Assembly (NCBI RefSeq): GCF_025244725.1
Contig: NZ_CP104203.1
Coordinates: 3,410,001 to 3,474,000 of the forward strand
Reading direction: 5' to 3'
Length of the DNA: 64,000 bases
Source of the DNA: Chryseobacterium oranimense
Lineage (GTDB): Bacteria; Bacteroidota; Bacteroidia; Flavobacteriales; Weeksellaceae
Below the pieces are notes generated by a model. That model saw only the letters and a program-made list of their open reading frames with translations, had not been told where the DNA came from and ran no database searches. Shown in pieces: positions 1 through 7,619 of this stretch. Each line of letters opens with the position of its first letter. The stretch's first letter is position 1. Both the position numbers and the translations under genes were made by a program.

Positions 1-2
1 TG

Positions 3-1487
3 GTTTATGACGTTCTGGATTATACTTTAAAAGATAAAATCGAGGCGTATGCCTATCATCCGGAGTACATTCCTTTTACCCAGTTTGGCGGACTTCCCTT
101 GAATTTTCCTCTTTATGGAAGCGGAGAAGGGAGCCAGCCTTTTAAAACAGAAAAAGACTACAGCGACTGGCTGAAAAGAATGGAAAAATTCCCGGACTGG
201 ATGAATGCTGCAACTGATAATTTCCGTGAAGGAATCAATAATAAAATTGTTTTACCTAAGAAGCTGGTGATCAAAATGATTCCTCAAATGAAGGCGGAAG
301 AGATTACGACAACTGATATGGCCAAAAATATTTTCTACGGACCTATCAGAAATTTCCCCAAAAACCTTACAAAAGCCCAGAAAGATAAATATTCCGCTTT
401 GTATACTGATGCCATTACCAAAAAGATTATTCCGGCTTACACCAAAATGGGAGCATTTCTGGAGAAGGAATATCTTCCTAAAGCCCGTGATACTGATGGG
501 TATAACAGCTTGCCGAATGGAAAGGAAATTTACAGATATTACGTCAAAAGCTGGACTACGACCAAGAAAACCCCTGAAGAGATCAATAAAATAGGATTGC
601 AGCAGGTAGCCATGCTCCGTGCAGAGATGGAAAAAGTAAAGCAACAGGTAGGTTTTACGGGAACACTGGAAGAGTTTATCAATTTTGTAAAAACAGATCC
701 TAAAGCAATGCCCTATAAAACTTCTAAAGAGGTTCTGAAAGGATTTAACGATATTTTAGCGAAGATTACCCCGAAACTGAAAACAATGTTCGGAGTAACC
801 CCTAAAACGAAGTTCGAAATCAGGCAAACGGAAAAATTCAGGGAAGCCAGCGCGAGTGCAGAATACATTCAGGGAACTCCTGACGGAAAAAGACCGGGAA
901 TATTTTATATCCCGCTTCCGGATCCTTCCAAGTTCAATGTAACTTCCGGAATGGAGTCTCTTTTCCTTCATGAGGCTATTCCGGGGCATCATTATCAGGT
1001 CTCGCTGCAGCAGGAAAATACAAAGCTTCCGAAGTTTATGAGGTTCGGATGGTTCGGAGCTTATGGAGAAGGCTGGGCGCATTATTGTGAAACTTTAGGC
1101 CCTGAGTTTGGTCTTTATACAGATCCTTATCAGAAAATGGGTTATCTGAGCGACCAGATGCTGAGAGCGGTAAGACTGGTTGTAGATACAGGAATCCACA
1201 CAGGAACCATGAGCAGAGAAGAGGCGATTAAATATTTCCTGAGCAATATTTCTTATGATGAAGCAAGCGCTACTGCAGAAGTGGAAAGATATATGGCCAT
1301 GCCGGGACAGGCTTTAGGCTACAAAATCGGCTCGCTTCGTATCCGTGAGCTTAGAGAACAGTATCAGAAAGAGCTTGGAAAAAAGTTTAATCTTGCCAGC
1401 TTCCACGATGAGATTTTAAGCCAGGGATGCCTTCCACTTGATGTTCTGAACAGAAAGATGGAGCTTTGGGCGAAGAAACAGAAATAA
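3..1487 (+). CDS. DUF885 family metallopeptidase, 5' end outside window
   Basis: This is the C-terminal 494 residues of a DUF885-family protein. The frame is open from the first bases of the window, so the ATG-like position near 99 is not the start and the N-terminus lies outside. A zinc-metallopeptidase-like motif HEAIPGHH is encoded near 969-992 and is followed by EGWAHYCE near 1068, the arrangement expected for this family (HE..GHH plus a downstream glutamate). DUF885 proteins in this group are usually secreted or periplasmic peptidases, but any signal peptide would be in the missing part. The gene ends 25 bases before a rho-independent terminator. Family assignment is firm; the substrate is unknown. 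Confidence 0.9.
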   Translation, partial: VYDVLDYTLKDKIEAYAYHPEYIPFTQFGGLPLNFPLYGSGEGSQPFKTEKDYSDWLKRMEKFPDWMNAATDNFREGINNKIVLPKKLVIKMIPQMKAEEITTTDMAKNIFYGPIRNFPKNLTKAQKDKYSALYTDAITKKIIPAYTKMGAFLEKEYLPKARDTDGYNSLPNGKEIYRYYVKSWTTTKKTPEEINKIGLQQVAMLRAEMEKVKQQVGFTGTLEEFINFVKTDPKAMPYKTSKEVLKGFNDILAKITPKLKTMFGVTPKTKFEIRQTEKFREASASAEYIQGTPDGKRPGIFYIPLPDPSKFNVTSGMESLFLHEAIPGHHYQVSLQQENTKLPKFMRFGWFGAYGEGWAHYCETLGPEFGLYTDPYQKMGYLSDQMLRAVRLVVDTGIHTGTMSREEAIKYFLSNISYDEASATAEVERYMAMPGQALGYKIGSLRIRELREQYQKELGKKFNLASFHDEILSQGCLPLDVLNRKMELWAKKQK

Positions 1488-1511
1488 TTCTTCAGAGATG
1501 TAAATAGTAAG

Positions 1512-1544
1512 GATGGGATAATTATTTAATGTCCCATCTTTTTT
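1512..1544 (+). terminator. Rho-independent terminator after the DUF885 gene
   Basis: A 7-bp stem GATGGGA (1512-1518) / TCCCATC (1532-1538) is followed by six T residues. It sits directly downstream of the DUF885 stop codon. Confidence 0.8.
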
Positions 1545-1574
1545 GTCAATAAATAGATTTTTAATTTAATCATC

Positions 1575-2021
1575 ATGATCACAGAAAGCCTTAAATCTCT
1601 CTACAACAGAGATTTAAACAAATTAAAAGCAGAAATAGAGTCCTACCAGAATGAAACAGCCATCTGGAAAACCGATAAAAACATTTCAAATTCCGCAGGA
1701 AATCTCTGCCTTCACCTGGTGGGCAACCTCAATAATTATATAGGTGCAGAGCTCGGTAAAACCGGCTATATGAGGAACAGGGAACTGGAATTCTCATTAA
1801 AAGATATTCCTCAGGCAGAACTCATTGAGAAAGTGACAGCCACGGCAGTCACGGTAGATAAAGTGCTCAGCCAATTAACCCCTGAAGATCTGGAAAAAGA
1901 CTATCCTTTGGTTGTTTTCGGAGATACAATGACAACAGGCTACTTTCTTATTCATCTGATTACGCATCTGGATTATCATCTGGGGCAGATCAACTATCAC
2001 AGAAGGCTGCTGGATATCTAA
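1575..2021 (+). CDS. DinB-like / DUF1572 four-helix protein
   Basis: A 148-residue protein with the DinB/YfiT-like pattern: a histidine at about residue 47 in LHLVGNLNNYIG, and a second cluster HLITHLDYHLGQINYH near residues 127-142 that provides an HxxxH pair (H131, H135). The three histidines match the metal triad of this superfamily, which includes thiol-dependent S-transferases and damage-inducible proteins of mostly unknown activity. Length fits the family. It stands alone between a terminator and a repeat-rich gap. The specific reaction cannot be told from sequence. Confidence 0.85.
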   Translation: MITESLKSLYNRDLNKLKAEIESYQNETAIWKTDKNISNSAGNLCLHLVGNLNNYIGAELGKTGYMRNRELEFSLKDIPQAELIEKVTATAVTVDKVLSQLTPEDLEKDYPLVVFGDTMTTGYFLIHLITHLDYHLGQINYHRRLLDI

Positions 2022-2033
2022 TGCCTGCTTTAA

Positions 2034-2100
2034 CTACCCCGTCTTTTTGCTACGCAAAAATCCACCCCTTCAGTGAAGGGGAATTGGTGTCCCCGGAAAT
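2034..2100. repeat. Palindromic intergenic repeat between convergent genes
   Basis: Two adjacent hairpins fill the gap between the convergent DinB-like gene and nth: TTTTTGC (2044-2050) / GCAAAAA (2054-2060), then CCCCTTC (2065-2071) / GAAGGGG (2075-2081). The compact pair of stems looks like a dispersed intergenic element of this genus, and it may also end transcription from both sides. No second copy was found in this window, so dispersion is an inference. Confidence 0.5.
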
Positions 2101-2106
2101 ACCGTC

Positions 2107-2727
2107 TTATTTTTCAAACATCATTTTTGTAATGAAGTCCTTCTCTCCTTTTCCTCTGGCGGGTGAATATTCTCTGCCGTAATAAATAATCTGAAGGTGA
2201 AGTTTGTTCCACACTTCTTCCGGAAATAAGGCTTTTGCGTCTTTTTCCGTTTCTACCACGTTTTTACCTGAAGTGAGCTTCCATTGCGTCATCAGTCTGT
2301 GGATGTGCGTATCAACCGGAAAAGCAGGAAATCCGAAACCCTGGCTCATGACCACTGAAGCGGTTTTATGCCCTACTCCCGGAAGAGCTTCCAGTTCTTC
2401 GTAGGTTTGGGGAACGATACCGTTGTGCCTTTCCAGTAAAAGTTCCGCCATTCTTTTAAGATTTTTGGCTTTGGTATTGGATAATCCTATTTCTTTGATC
2501 AGTTCCTTGATCTGGTATTCTTCCAGTTTGGCCATCCTTTGCGGAGTTCCGGCGACTTCAAAAAGGTGGGGCGTTACCTGATTCACTTTTTTATCCGTTG
2601 TCTGTGCAGAAAGCGCTACAGCAACCATCAGGGTATAAGAATCGGTATGATCTAAAGGAATCGGTGTGGTGGGATATAATTTATCCAGTTCTCTCTGAAC
2701 AAGCTCAGCTCTTTGCTTTTTTGTCAT
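2107..2727 (-). CDS. nth: Endonuclease III family DNA glycosylase/AP lyase (no Fe-S cluster cysteines)
   Basis: Base-excision repair glycosylase for oxidised pyrimidines. The helix-hairpin-helix ALPGVGHKTASVV carries the catalytic lysine, and the catalytic aspartate is in FPVDTHIHR. I place the start at the internal ATG (2727, MTKKQRAEL), giving 206 residues, because the longer start at 2748 lies inside the gene's own candidate -7 box. The C-terminus (YYGREYSPARGKGEKDF) has no cysteines, so the [4Fe-4S] cluster of E. coli Nth is absent. The gene is divergent from bcp, with overlapping control regions. Function is clear; the lack of a cluster may be typical of the clade. Confidence 0.92.
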   Translation of the reverse strand: MTKKQRAELVQRELDKLYPTTPIPLDHTDSYTLMVAVALSAQTTDKKVNQVTPHLFEVAGTPQRMAKLEEYQIKELIKEIGLSNTKAKNLKRMAELLLERHNGIVPQTYEELEALPGVGHKTASVVMSQGFGFPAFPVDTHIHRLMTQWKLTSGKNVVETEKDAKALFPEEVWNKLHLQIIYYGREYSPARGKGEKDFITKMMFEK

Positions 2728-2743
2728 GTAACCATTAAATTTG
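2713..2743 (+). promoter_or_regulatory. Bacteroidetes-type promoter for bcp
   Basis: TTG at 2713-2715, a 20-base spacer, then TAAATTTG at 2736-2743 match TTG-N19/20-TAnnTTTG exactly. Transcription would begin near 2750, just ahead of the bcp ATG at 2761. The element lies over the 5' end of nth. Confidence 0.7.
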
Positions 2744-2745
2744 AA

Positions 2746-2753
2746 CAAAATTA
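2746..2753 (-). promoter_or_regulatory. Candidate -7 box of the nth promoter
   Basis: On the minus strand the bases read TAATTTTG, a match to TAnnTTTG, about 20 bases upstream of the preferred nth start at 2727. No good TTG -33 element is visible at the right distance, so this is only moderately supported. Confidence 0.45.
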
Positions 2754-2760
2754 ATTCATT

Positions 2761-3210
2761 ATGTTGAAAGTAGGAGATAAATTACCTGAATTTGAAGGAA
2801 CAAATCAGGATGGAGAAACCATAACCTCATCGAAATTAACCGGGAAAAAACTAGTTGTTTTCTTTTATCCTCAAGCCAATACTCCTACCTGTACTGTAGA
2901 AGCCTGTAACTTGAGCGATAATTATTCAAAGCTTGAAAAAGCAGGTTACCAATTGCTTGGAGTAAGCGGAGACAGTGTAAAGAAGCAGAAGAATTTTCAT
3001 AACAAATTTGCATTTCCTTATGATCTTATTGCCGATGAAAGCCATAATATCATAGAGAAATTTGGCGTTTGGCAGGAAAAGAAAACATTTGGAAAAACCT
3101 ATATGGGCATTGTAAGAACAACTTTTATTTTTGATGAAAAAGGTATCTGTACCAGGGTGATAGAAAAAGTGACTTCAAAAACAGCAGCAGAACAGATTTT
3201 AGAGAAATAA
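2761..3210 (+). CDS. bcp: Thioredoxin-dependent thiol peroxidase (peroxiredoxin Q/BCP)
   Basis: A 149-residue peroxiredoxin that reduces hydrogen peroxide and alkyl hydroperoxides with thioredoxin as donor. The active-site segment FYPQANTPTCTVEAC places the peroxidatic cysteine at residue 44 and a second cysteine at 49, the spacing of the alpha-type BCP enzymes. Full family length, presumably cytoplasmic. It has its own consensus promoter and shares a short divergent region with nth, so an oxidative-repair enzyme and a peroxidase are transcribed back to back. Confidence 0.93.
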   Translation: MLKVGDKLPEFEGTNQDGETITSSKLTGKKLVVFFYPQANTPTCTVEACNLSDNYSKLEKAGYQLLGVSGDSVKKQKNFHNKFAFPYDLIADESHNIIEKFGVWQEKKTFGKTYMGIVRTTFIFDEKGICTRVIEKVTSKTAAEQILEK

Positions 3211-3243
3211 TCCCAGCTTCAATGGATTTTTCTCTAAGTGCCT

Positions 3244-3289
3244 GATAAACAGAACCCGGCAGCCATTCGGCCGCCGGGTTCTGTTTATC
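3244..3289. terminator. Long perfect hairpin between convergent bcp and GNAT genes
   Basis: A perfect 17-bp inverted repeat, 3244-3260 and 3273-3289, with a 12-base loop, built around AACCCGGC/GCCGGGTT. It sits between two convergent genes and most likely terminates both transcripts, although the U-tract is weak on both sides. Confidence 0.75.
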
Positions 3290-3308
3290 ATATTATCGTA
3301 AGAAAATT

Positions 3309-3842
3309 CTATGTCGTTTCAAAATACATCAGTTCTTCATCATCATTAGGAAGTGTCACATAATTTTTGAATTCCAGACCTAATTTTTTGATCAGTTTTT
3401 GAGAAGAAAAATTATCTTTTGAAGTGATTGCTGAAATTTTCTTCAAACCAAAATCGTCCATCCCGATAGATTTTACCTTTTGAGCGGCCTCATAGGCGTA
3501 TCCTTTGCCTTCGAATTCTTCCAGCAGGGAAAACCCTATATCCACTACATCCAGTCCTTCCCTTTCAAAGATTCCAACTCCTCCAATTTTCTCACCTTTA
3601 TCTTTGGTAACAATAAGGTAGTTTCCAAAACCCAATTTCTCAAACTGCGGAAGAAATCTGTTCCTGATATAGTTTTCTGCATCGGAAACCGTTTTAAGAT
3701 TGCGGTCGCCAATATACCTGATAAAGCTGGGCCTGTTGTAAAGCTCAAAAATAAATTCTCTGTCCTCCAGAGACATGGGCTGCAGGATCAGTCTTTCCGT
3801 TTCGTAAACGTTATTTTCGTTTGGTTGATTTTTTAGGCTCAT
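3309..3842 (-). CDS. GNAT family N-acetyltransferase (RimJ/RimL-like)
   Basis: A 177-residue acetyltransferase of the RimJ/RimL type. The N-terminal TERLILQPMSLED and the mid-region EGKGYAYEAAQKV, the acetyl-CoA pyrophosphate-binding stretch, are typical, as is FSSQKLIKKLGLEF near the C-terminus. The start at 3842 overlaps the end of the upstream gene by 32 bases, implying translational coupling in a minus-strand operon. The substrate is unknown. Confidence 0.88.
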   Translation of the reverse strand: MSLKNQPNENNVYETERLILQPMSLEDREFIFELYNRPSFIRYIGDRNLKTVSDAENYIRNRFLPQFEKLGFGNYLIVTKDKGEKIGGVGIFEREGLDVVDIGFSLLEEFEGKGYAYEAAQKVKSIGMDDFGLKKISAITSKDNFSSQKLIKKLGLEFKNYVTLPNDDEELMYFETT

Positions 3843-4476
3843 CTTTTTGGGGTTCTTCTTTTTTCTGGATTTTTAAAAGTCTCGGATTATTGGCGCATTT
3901 TTTATTGTAAAGCTCAATATAAGTTCCGTTATCCTTCACATTGGAAACTGTTCCGGAAGACTTGTTTACAGTAAGTGTATAATGTGTTTTCTGATAAGGA
4001 CATTCTTTTGAGGTAAGCTTTCCCATATCCAGATAATAATGGGCCGAATCTTCGTAATAATTTCCGGCTACATCTTTAAATTCTTCATCTACCATATATC
4101 CATCAGCGGTCAGTATAATGGCTGCCTCTTCTGCGTTGTCTATTTTACCTGTAAACTTCTTGAGACTTTCAAGATCCGTTATATAATTTATTTTTCCGCC
4201 TGCATTATAGGCAATATAGTAAAAGCTGTCTTCTTCAGGAAACAAATTGAACCCCGAAAACTGAGGCGTATAATCTGTTTTTCCACCTGATGTTTTGATT
4301 TCCTGGTTTTTTCCGTAGTTATTATAAACCAGAACCCAGGAATCTATCCTGTCATTCGGGATAATCTGCTGCAGAATATTCGGGATACCGGAAAAGTTTT
4401 TCTTGTTCTGGGAATATCCTAAAAATCCCAAAAGCAGAAATATAATGGCTGTTGATCGTGTTGCGGTTTTTATCAT
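3811..4476 (-). CDS. Secreted protein of unknown function
   Basis: A 221-residue protein that I do not recognise. Residues 1-22 form a signal peptide (hydrophobic IIFLLLGFLG, then YSQ), so it is exported. The mature part is rich in Tyr, Asp and Lys and has two cysteines (KECPYQ and KKCANN) that could pair, plus a charged tail ending in KKSTKRK. It lies between manC and the GNAT gene, overlapping the latter. Because manC is a cytoplasmic sugar-nucleotide enzyme, the neighbourhood does not reveal a role. Confidence 0.75.
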   Translation of the reverse strand: MIKTATRSTAIIFLLLGFLGYSQNKKNFSGIPNILQQIIPNDRIDSWVLVYNNYGKNQEIKTSGGKTDYTPQFSGFNLFPEEDSFYYIAYNAGGKINYITDLESLKKFTGKIDNAEEAAIILTADGYMVDEEFKDVAGNYYEDSAHYYLDMGKLTSKECPYQKTHYTLTVNKSSGTVSNVKDNGTYIELYNKKCANNPRLLKIQKKEEPQKDEPKKSTKRK

Positions 4477-4506
4477 AATTCAAAAATCCGTAGAAATATA
4501 CCCAAA

Positions 4507-5589
4507 TTACATAAATTTATCGCCTTTCTTAAAACTTTTCAAATCAAGAACATAATCTTTGATCAGCTGATCGTTGTCCCTTGGGCAGATCAGCAGTGCT
4601 TTATCCGTATCTACCACAATAAAATTTTCCAATCCGTCAATAATTACGGCTTTGTTATTATTTTTGAGGCGGATAATATTTCCTTTGGAATTATAGTTCA
4701 GGAAATGTTTCAGTTTTACAGCATTTTGGTTCTCGTCCTTTTCAGTATTCTCATATACGGAAGTCCATGTTCCCAAATCGCTCCATCCAAGATCCGACGG
4801 AATTACATAAACATTTTTTGCTTTTTCCAGAATACCGTTATCAATAGAAATTTTCTGAACTTTCGGATAAATGGTTTCAATACAGCCATTTTCCTTTGCC
4901 GAATTATATTCACAGGCCATGAAATGCTGCATCATTTCAGGAAGATACAGTTCAAACGCATGGTGTATGCTTTTTACGTTCCAGATAAAAATCCCGGCAT
5001 TCCAAAGAAAATCACCACTTTCTAAAAAGCTCTGGGCAATTTCCAGAATAGGCTTTTCCGTAAAAGTTTTTACTTTAAAATAATCAGAACCTTTCTTTTC
5101 TACAAACTGGATATATCCGTAGCCGGTATCCGGTCTTGTGGGTGTAATTCCCAACGTCACCAGGTAATCATGACTGGCCGCAAGGTCAAAAGCCAGCTCT
5201 ACTTTCTCCAAGAATATATCTTCTTTCAGGATCAAATGATCCGCCGGAAGTACAACCATCGTCGCATCCGGGTTAATTTCAGCAATCTTATTGGCCATGT
5301 ACAGGTTACATGCCGCTGTATTTTTCATCAGAGGTTCTCCCACAATATTCTCTTCAGGAATTTCCGGAAGCTGCTGGTGGGAAAGCGCAACATACTCTTT
5401 ATTCGTAATCACGAATATCTGTTCTTTAGGAATGATGCGGCTGATTCTGTCATAAGTCTGCTGAATCATGGTACGCCCTGTTCCTAAAATATCCTGAAAC
5501 TGTTTTGGAAATTTATGTGTACTCATAGGCCAGAACCGGCTCCCGATTCCTCCTGCCATGATAACACAGTATCTATCTGATTTTAACAT
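4507..5589 (-). CDS. manC: Mannose-1-phosphate guanylyltransferase
   Basis: Makes GDP-mannose from mannose 1-phosphate and GTP, the precursor for mannose, fucose and rhamnose residues of surface glycans. The nucleotide-binding signature GGIGSRFWPMSTHKFPKQF is near residues 13-31, followed by DTGYGYIQ and the sugar-binding TFTEKP and LWNAGIF motifs. At 360 residues it is the single-domain form without the isomerase half of bifunctional ManC/AlgA. The start overlaps the upstream SprT gene by 7 bases. Glycosyltransferase genes a few kilobases away are possible users of the product. Confidence 0.93.
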   Translation of the reverse strand: MLKSDRYCVIMAGGIGSRFWPMSTHKFPKQFQDILGTGRTMIQQTYDRISRIIPKEQIFVITNKEYVALSHQQLPEIPEENIVGEPLMKNTAACNLYMANKIAEINPDATMVVLPADHLILKEDIFLEKVELAFDLAASHDYLVTLGITPTRPDTGYGYIQFVEKKGSDYFKVKTFTEKPILEIAQSFLESGDFLWNAGIFIWNVKSIHHAFELYLPEMMQHFMACEYNSAKENGCIETIYPKVQKISIDNGILEKAKNVYVIPSDLGWSDLGTWTSVYENTEKDENQNAVKLKHFLNYNSKGNIIRLKNNNKAVIIDGLENFIVVDTDKALLICPRDNDQLIKDYVLDLKSFKKGDKFM

Positions 5590-6182
5590 TCTTGCCTACA
5601 TTTTTCAACCCTAGCCAGAGGCTTGAAAGAATACTTTCTTCCTGTAGCCAGATTCTTACAAAGATAGTTTTTTTTAATCAGACCTTCTAACAAATACTTT
5701 TCGTTCCGGTATATAAAAAATTCTCCTTTTTGAAGCTCTTCAATGAAATGCAGCCTATCGTCTTGTTTTTCAGTATGAAAATATCTTACAAGGTCCGGAC
5801 TGGCCATGAAATTGGCTTTCGGAGATTTCGAAAATCTTACAATAATGGGCCTCAGGTTTTCATCATATACTTCAAGGCTTTCAAGAAGCATATTTCTAAA
5901 CGTTTCTTTCCACTCATTTCCGTGCGGTGATATTCTGCCTCCATACTTTTCAAAGGCGATCAGATGAGCCAGTTCATGAGTAAGAACAAAGAAAAAAAGC
6001 GGCGGTGTAAGGGTAGAATTCACCGTTATTTCATGGGAATTATCAGGAAGCTTCCTGTAATCTCCCAGTTTGGAATTCCTTCCCCGCGTAACTTTTATAT
6101 GTATATAGTAATCTGCAAACCAGATTCTTAAAAATTTATGGGTATTTTGTGGTAAATATTTTTCTAATGACTGGATAGACAT
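5583..6182 (-). CDS. SprT-like zinc metalloprotease domain protein
   Basis: A 199-residue SprT-like protein. The zinc motif HELAH is at residues 69-73 and a third ligand candidate is His87 in SPHGNEW, as in SprT/Spartan-type domains. The family includes DNA-protein crosslink proteases, but bacterial members are poorly characterised. The gene starts one base after the end of the TolC gene and overlaps manC, so all three are one transcription unit. No signal peptide is visible, so it is probably cytoplasmic. Confidence 0.85.
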   Translation of the reverse strand: MSIQSLEKYLPQNTHKFLRIWFADYYIHIKVTRGRNSKLGDYRKLPDNSHEITVNSTLTPPLFFFVLTHELAHLIAFEKYGGRISPHGNEWKETFRNMLLESLEVYDENLRPIIVRFSKSPKANFMASPDLVRYFHTEKQDDRLHFIEELQKGEFFIYRNEKYLLEGLIKKNYLCKNLATGRKYSFKPLARVEKCRQEC

Positions 6183-6183
6183 T

Positions 6184-7521
6184 TTACAAAGTTAATGGAA
6201 TTCCTGAATAGAAGTTCAGCAGTTTAAGGCTGAAAAGATAATTATATTTTGCCTGTGCAACCGATCCCTGTGCATTGGCATAGTTATTTCTGGCCACATT
6301 CACATCATAAATGGTAGATCTTCCTGCTGCATAGCTTTTATCTGCAAACTCCAGAGCCAGTTTTGTACTTTTCTCCGTTTCTACTGCGGAAAGGAATGTT
6401 TCGTAATTGGCATCCGCATCAAACTGAGCTTTCTGTACATTCTGTCTCACTGTCTGTTTTTGCTGCTCCAGGGTATTTTTGGCAACATTCTGATTGATTA
6501 CAGATTGTTCTACCTGCAATCTTGTAATTCCTTTGTTGAAAATAGGAATGTTCAGGGAAAGACCTACATTCTGACCGAAGTTATCTTTATACTGCTTGAA
6601 AAAAGAGGGATCATTAACAAGGTTCCCAAACTGGTCATAATTTTTGCTTAACATATTGTTATAGAACGAAGAAATACCTGCGCTCGCAGTCAATGTCGGC
6701 CAAAATCCTGTCCTGGTAACTTCCGTCTGTGCTTCGGCAGATTTGATTCTGCTTTCCGCTGCTTTTATCTGAGGTTGGCTTTCATAAGCTGTCGCAAGAA
6801 CATCATCAACAGATTTTAGCTGTGAAGGAAGCGTATCTGATACTGTGACATCTTCTACATCAAAACCTTTATAATCAGGAAGCTGTAAAAGCTGAACAAT
6901 GGCAAATAATGCTCTTCCCACATTTATTTCTGCAGTTTTCAGGTTTTGCTTTTCTCTGGCAAGGGCTGCTTCAGCCTCTGCAAGAACTGTTTGTGCAGTA
7001 GTTCCTACCTGAGTGGTTATTTTTGCTCTGTCATATTGCTTTTGAGCATTTTCTACAGCACTTTGGGAGATCTTCACAATCTCTTTATTCAGAAGAACTG
7101 TAAGGTACTGCTGCGCGATCTGAAGAGAAATATCGTTTTTGATCGTTTCTATATCGTATTGGCTGGCTTCTACATCAAACTGTATTTTTCTGATGTTTTT
7201 CTCCAATCTGCCATTATTGTAAAGCAGAACATCCGCACCCAGGTTCGCACTGTTGTTGAACCTGTCATTCCTGATACTTCCTGTACCTAATGGAAGCTGT
7301 CCGAAACTCACTGAATTGGACATTCCCGCTGATACAGACGGCAGATATTCTTTTTTTGCCATTTTAAGATTGGAATCCTGGATCTGTTTAGAATATTGAT
7401 TTTGGATAACCTGAAGATTATGTTCCACGGCATAGTCCACACATTCCCTTAAGGACCATTTCTTCTGAGCACTCAGCCCCAGGCAACTTAATCCGAAAAC
7501 GATAATCCAAACTTTTTTCAT
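6184..7521 (-). CDS. TolC family outer membrane efflux protein
   Basis: Outer-membrane channel component of a tripartite efflux or type I secretion system. The start is set at the internal ATG at 7521 (MKKVWIIVFGLSCLGLSAQ), which gives a clean signal peptide and 445 residues. The longer alternative at 7551 overlaps a -7 promoter box. The protein shows the two long helical OEP repeats, with stretches such as QNAQKQYDRAKI and ALEFADKSYAAGRSTIYDV in equivalent positions. No membrane-fusion protein or inner-membrane pump is adjacent, so its partners must be elsewhere. Confidence 0.92.
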   Translation of the reverse strand: MKKVWIIVFGLSCLGLSAQKKWSLRECVDYAVEHNLQVIQNQYSKQIQDSNLKMAKKEYLPSVSAGMSNSVSFGQLPLGTGSIRNDRFNNSANLGADVLLYNNGRLEKNIRKIQFDVEASQYDIETIKNDISLQIAQQYLTVLLNKEIVKISQSAVENAQKQYDRAKITTQVGTTAQTVLAEAEAALAREKQNLKTAEINVGRALFAIVQLLQLPDYKGFDVEDVTVSDTLPSQLKSVDDVLATAYESQPQIKAAESRIKSAEAQTEVTRTGFWPTLTASAGISSFYNNMLSKNYDQFGNLVNDPSFFKQYKDNFGQNVGLSLNIPIFNKGITRLQVEQSVINQNVAKNTLEQQKQTVRQNVQKAQFDADANYETFLSAVETEKSTKLALEFADKSYAAGRSTIYDVNVARNNYANAQGSVAQAKYNYLFSLKLLNFYSGIPLTL

Positions 7522-7548
7522 ATTAATAATTTTCCCAATTAGACGAGC

Positions 7549-7556
7549 CAAATATA
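7549..7556 (-). promoter_or_regulatory. -7 box upstream of the TolC-SprT-manC operon
   Basis: The minus strand reads TATATTTG, a match to TAnnTTTG, 28 bases upstream of the chosen TolC start. A convincing -33 TTG is not seen. Its position argues against the longer start at 7551. Confidence 0.5.
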
Positions 7557-7619
7557 AAAAAGTTACAGTTTAAAAAAATTATTGTTTCATTTTAATAAAA
7601 CTTTTGAGAATTTTGTATC

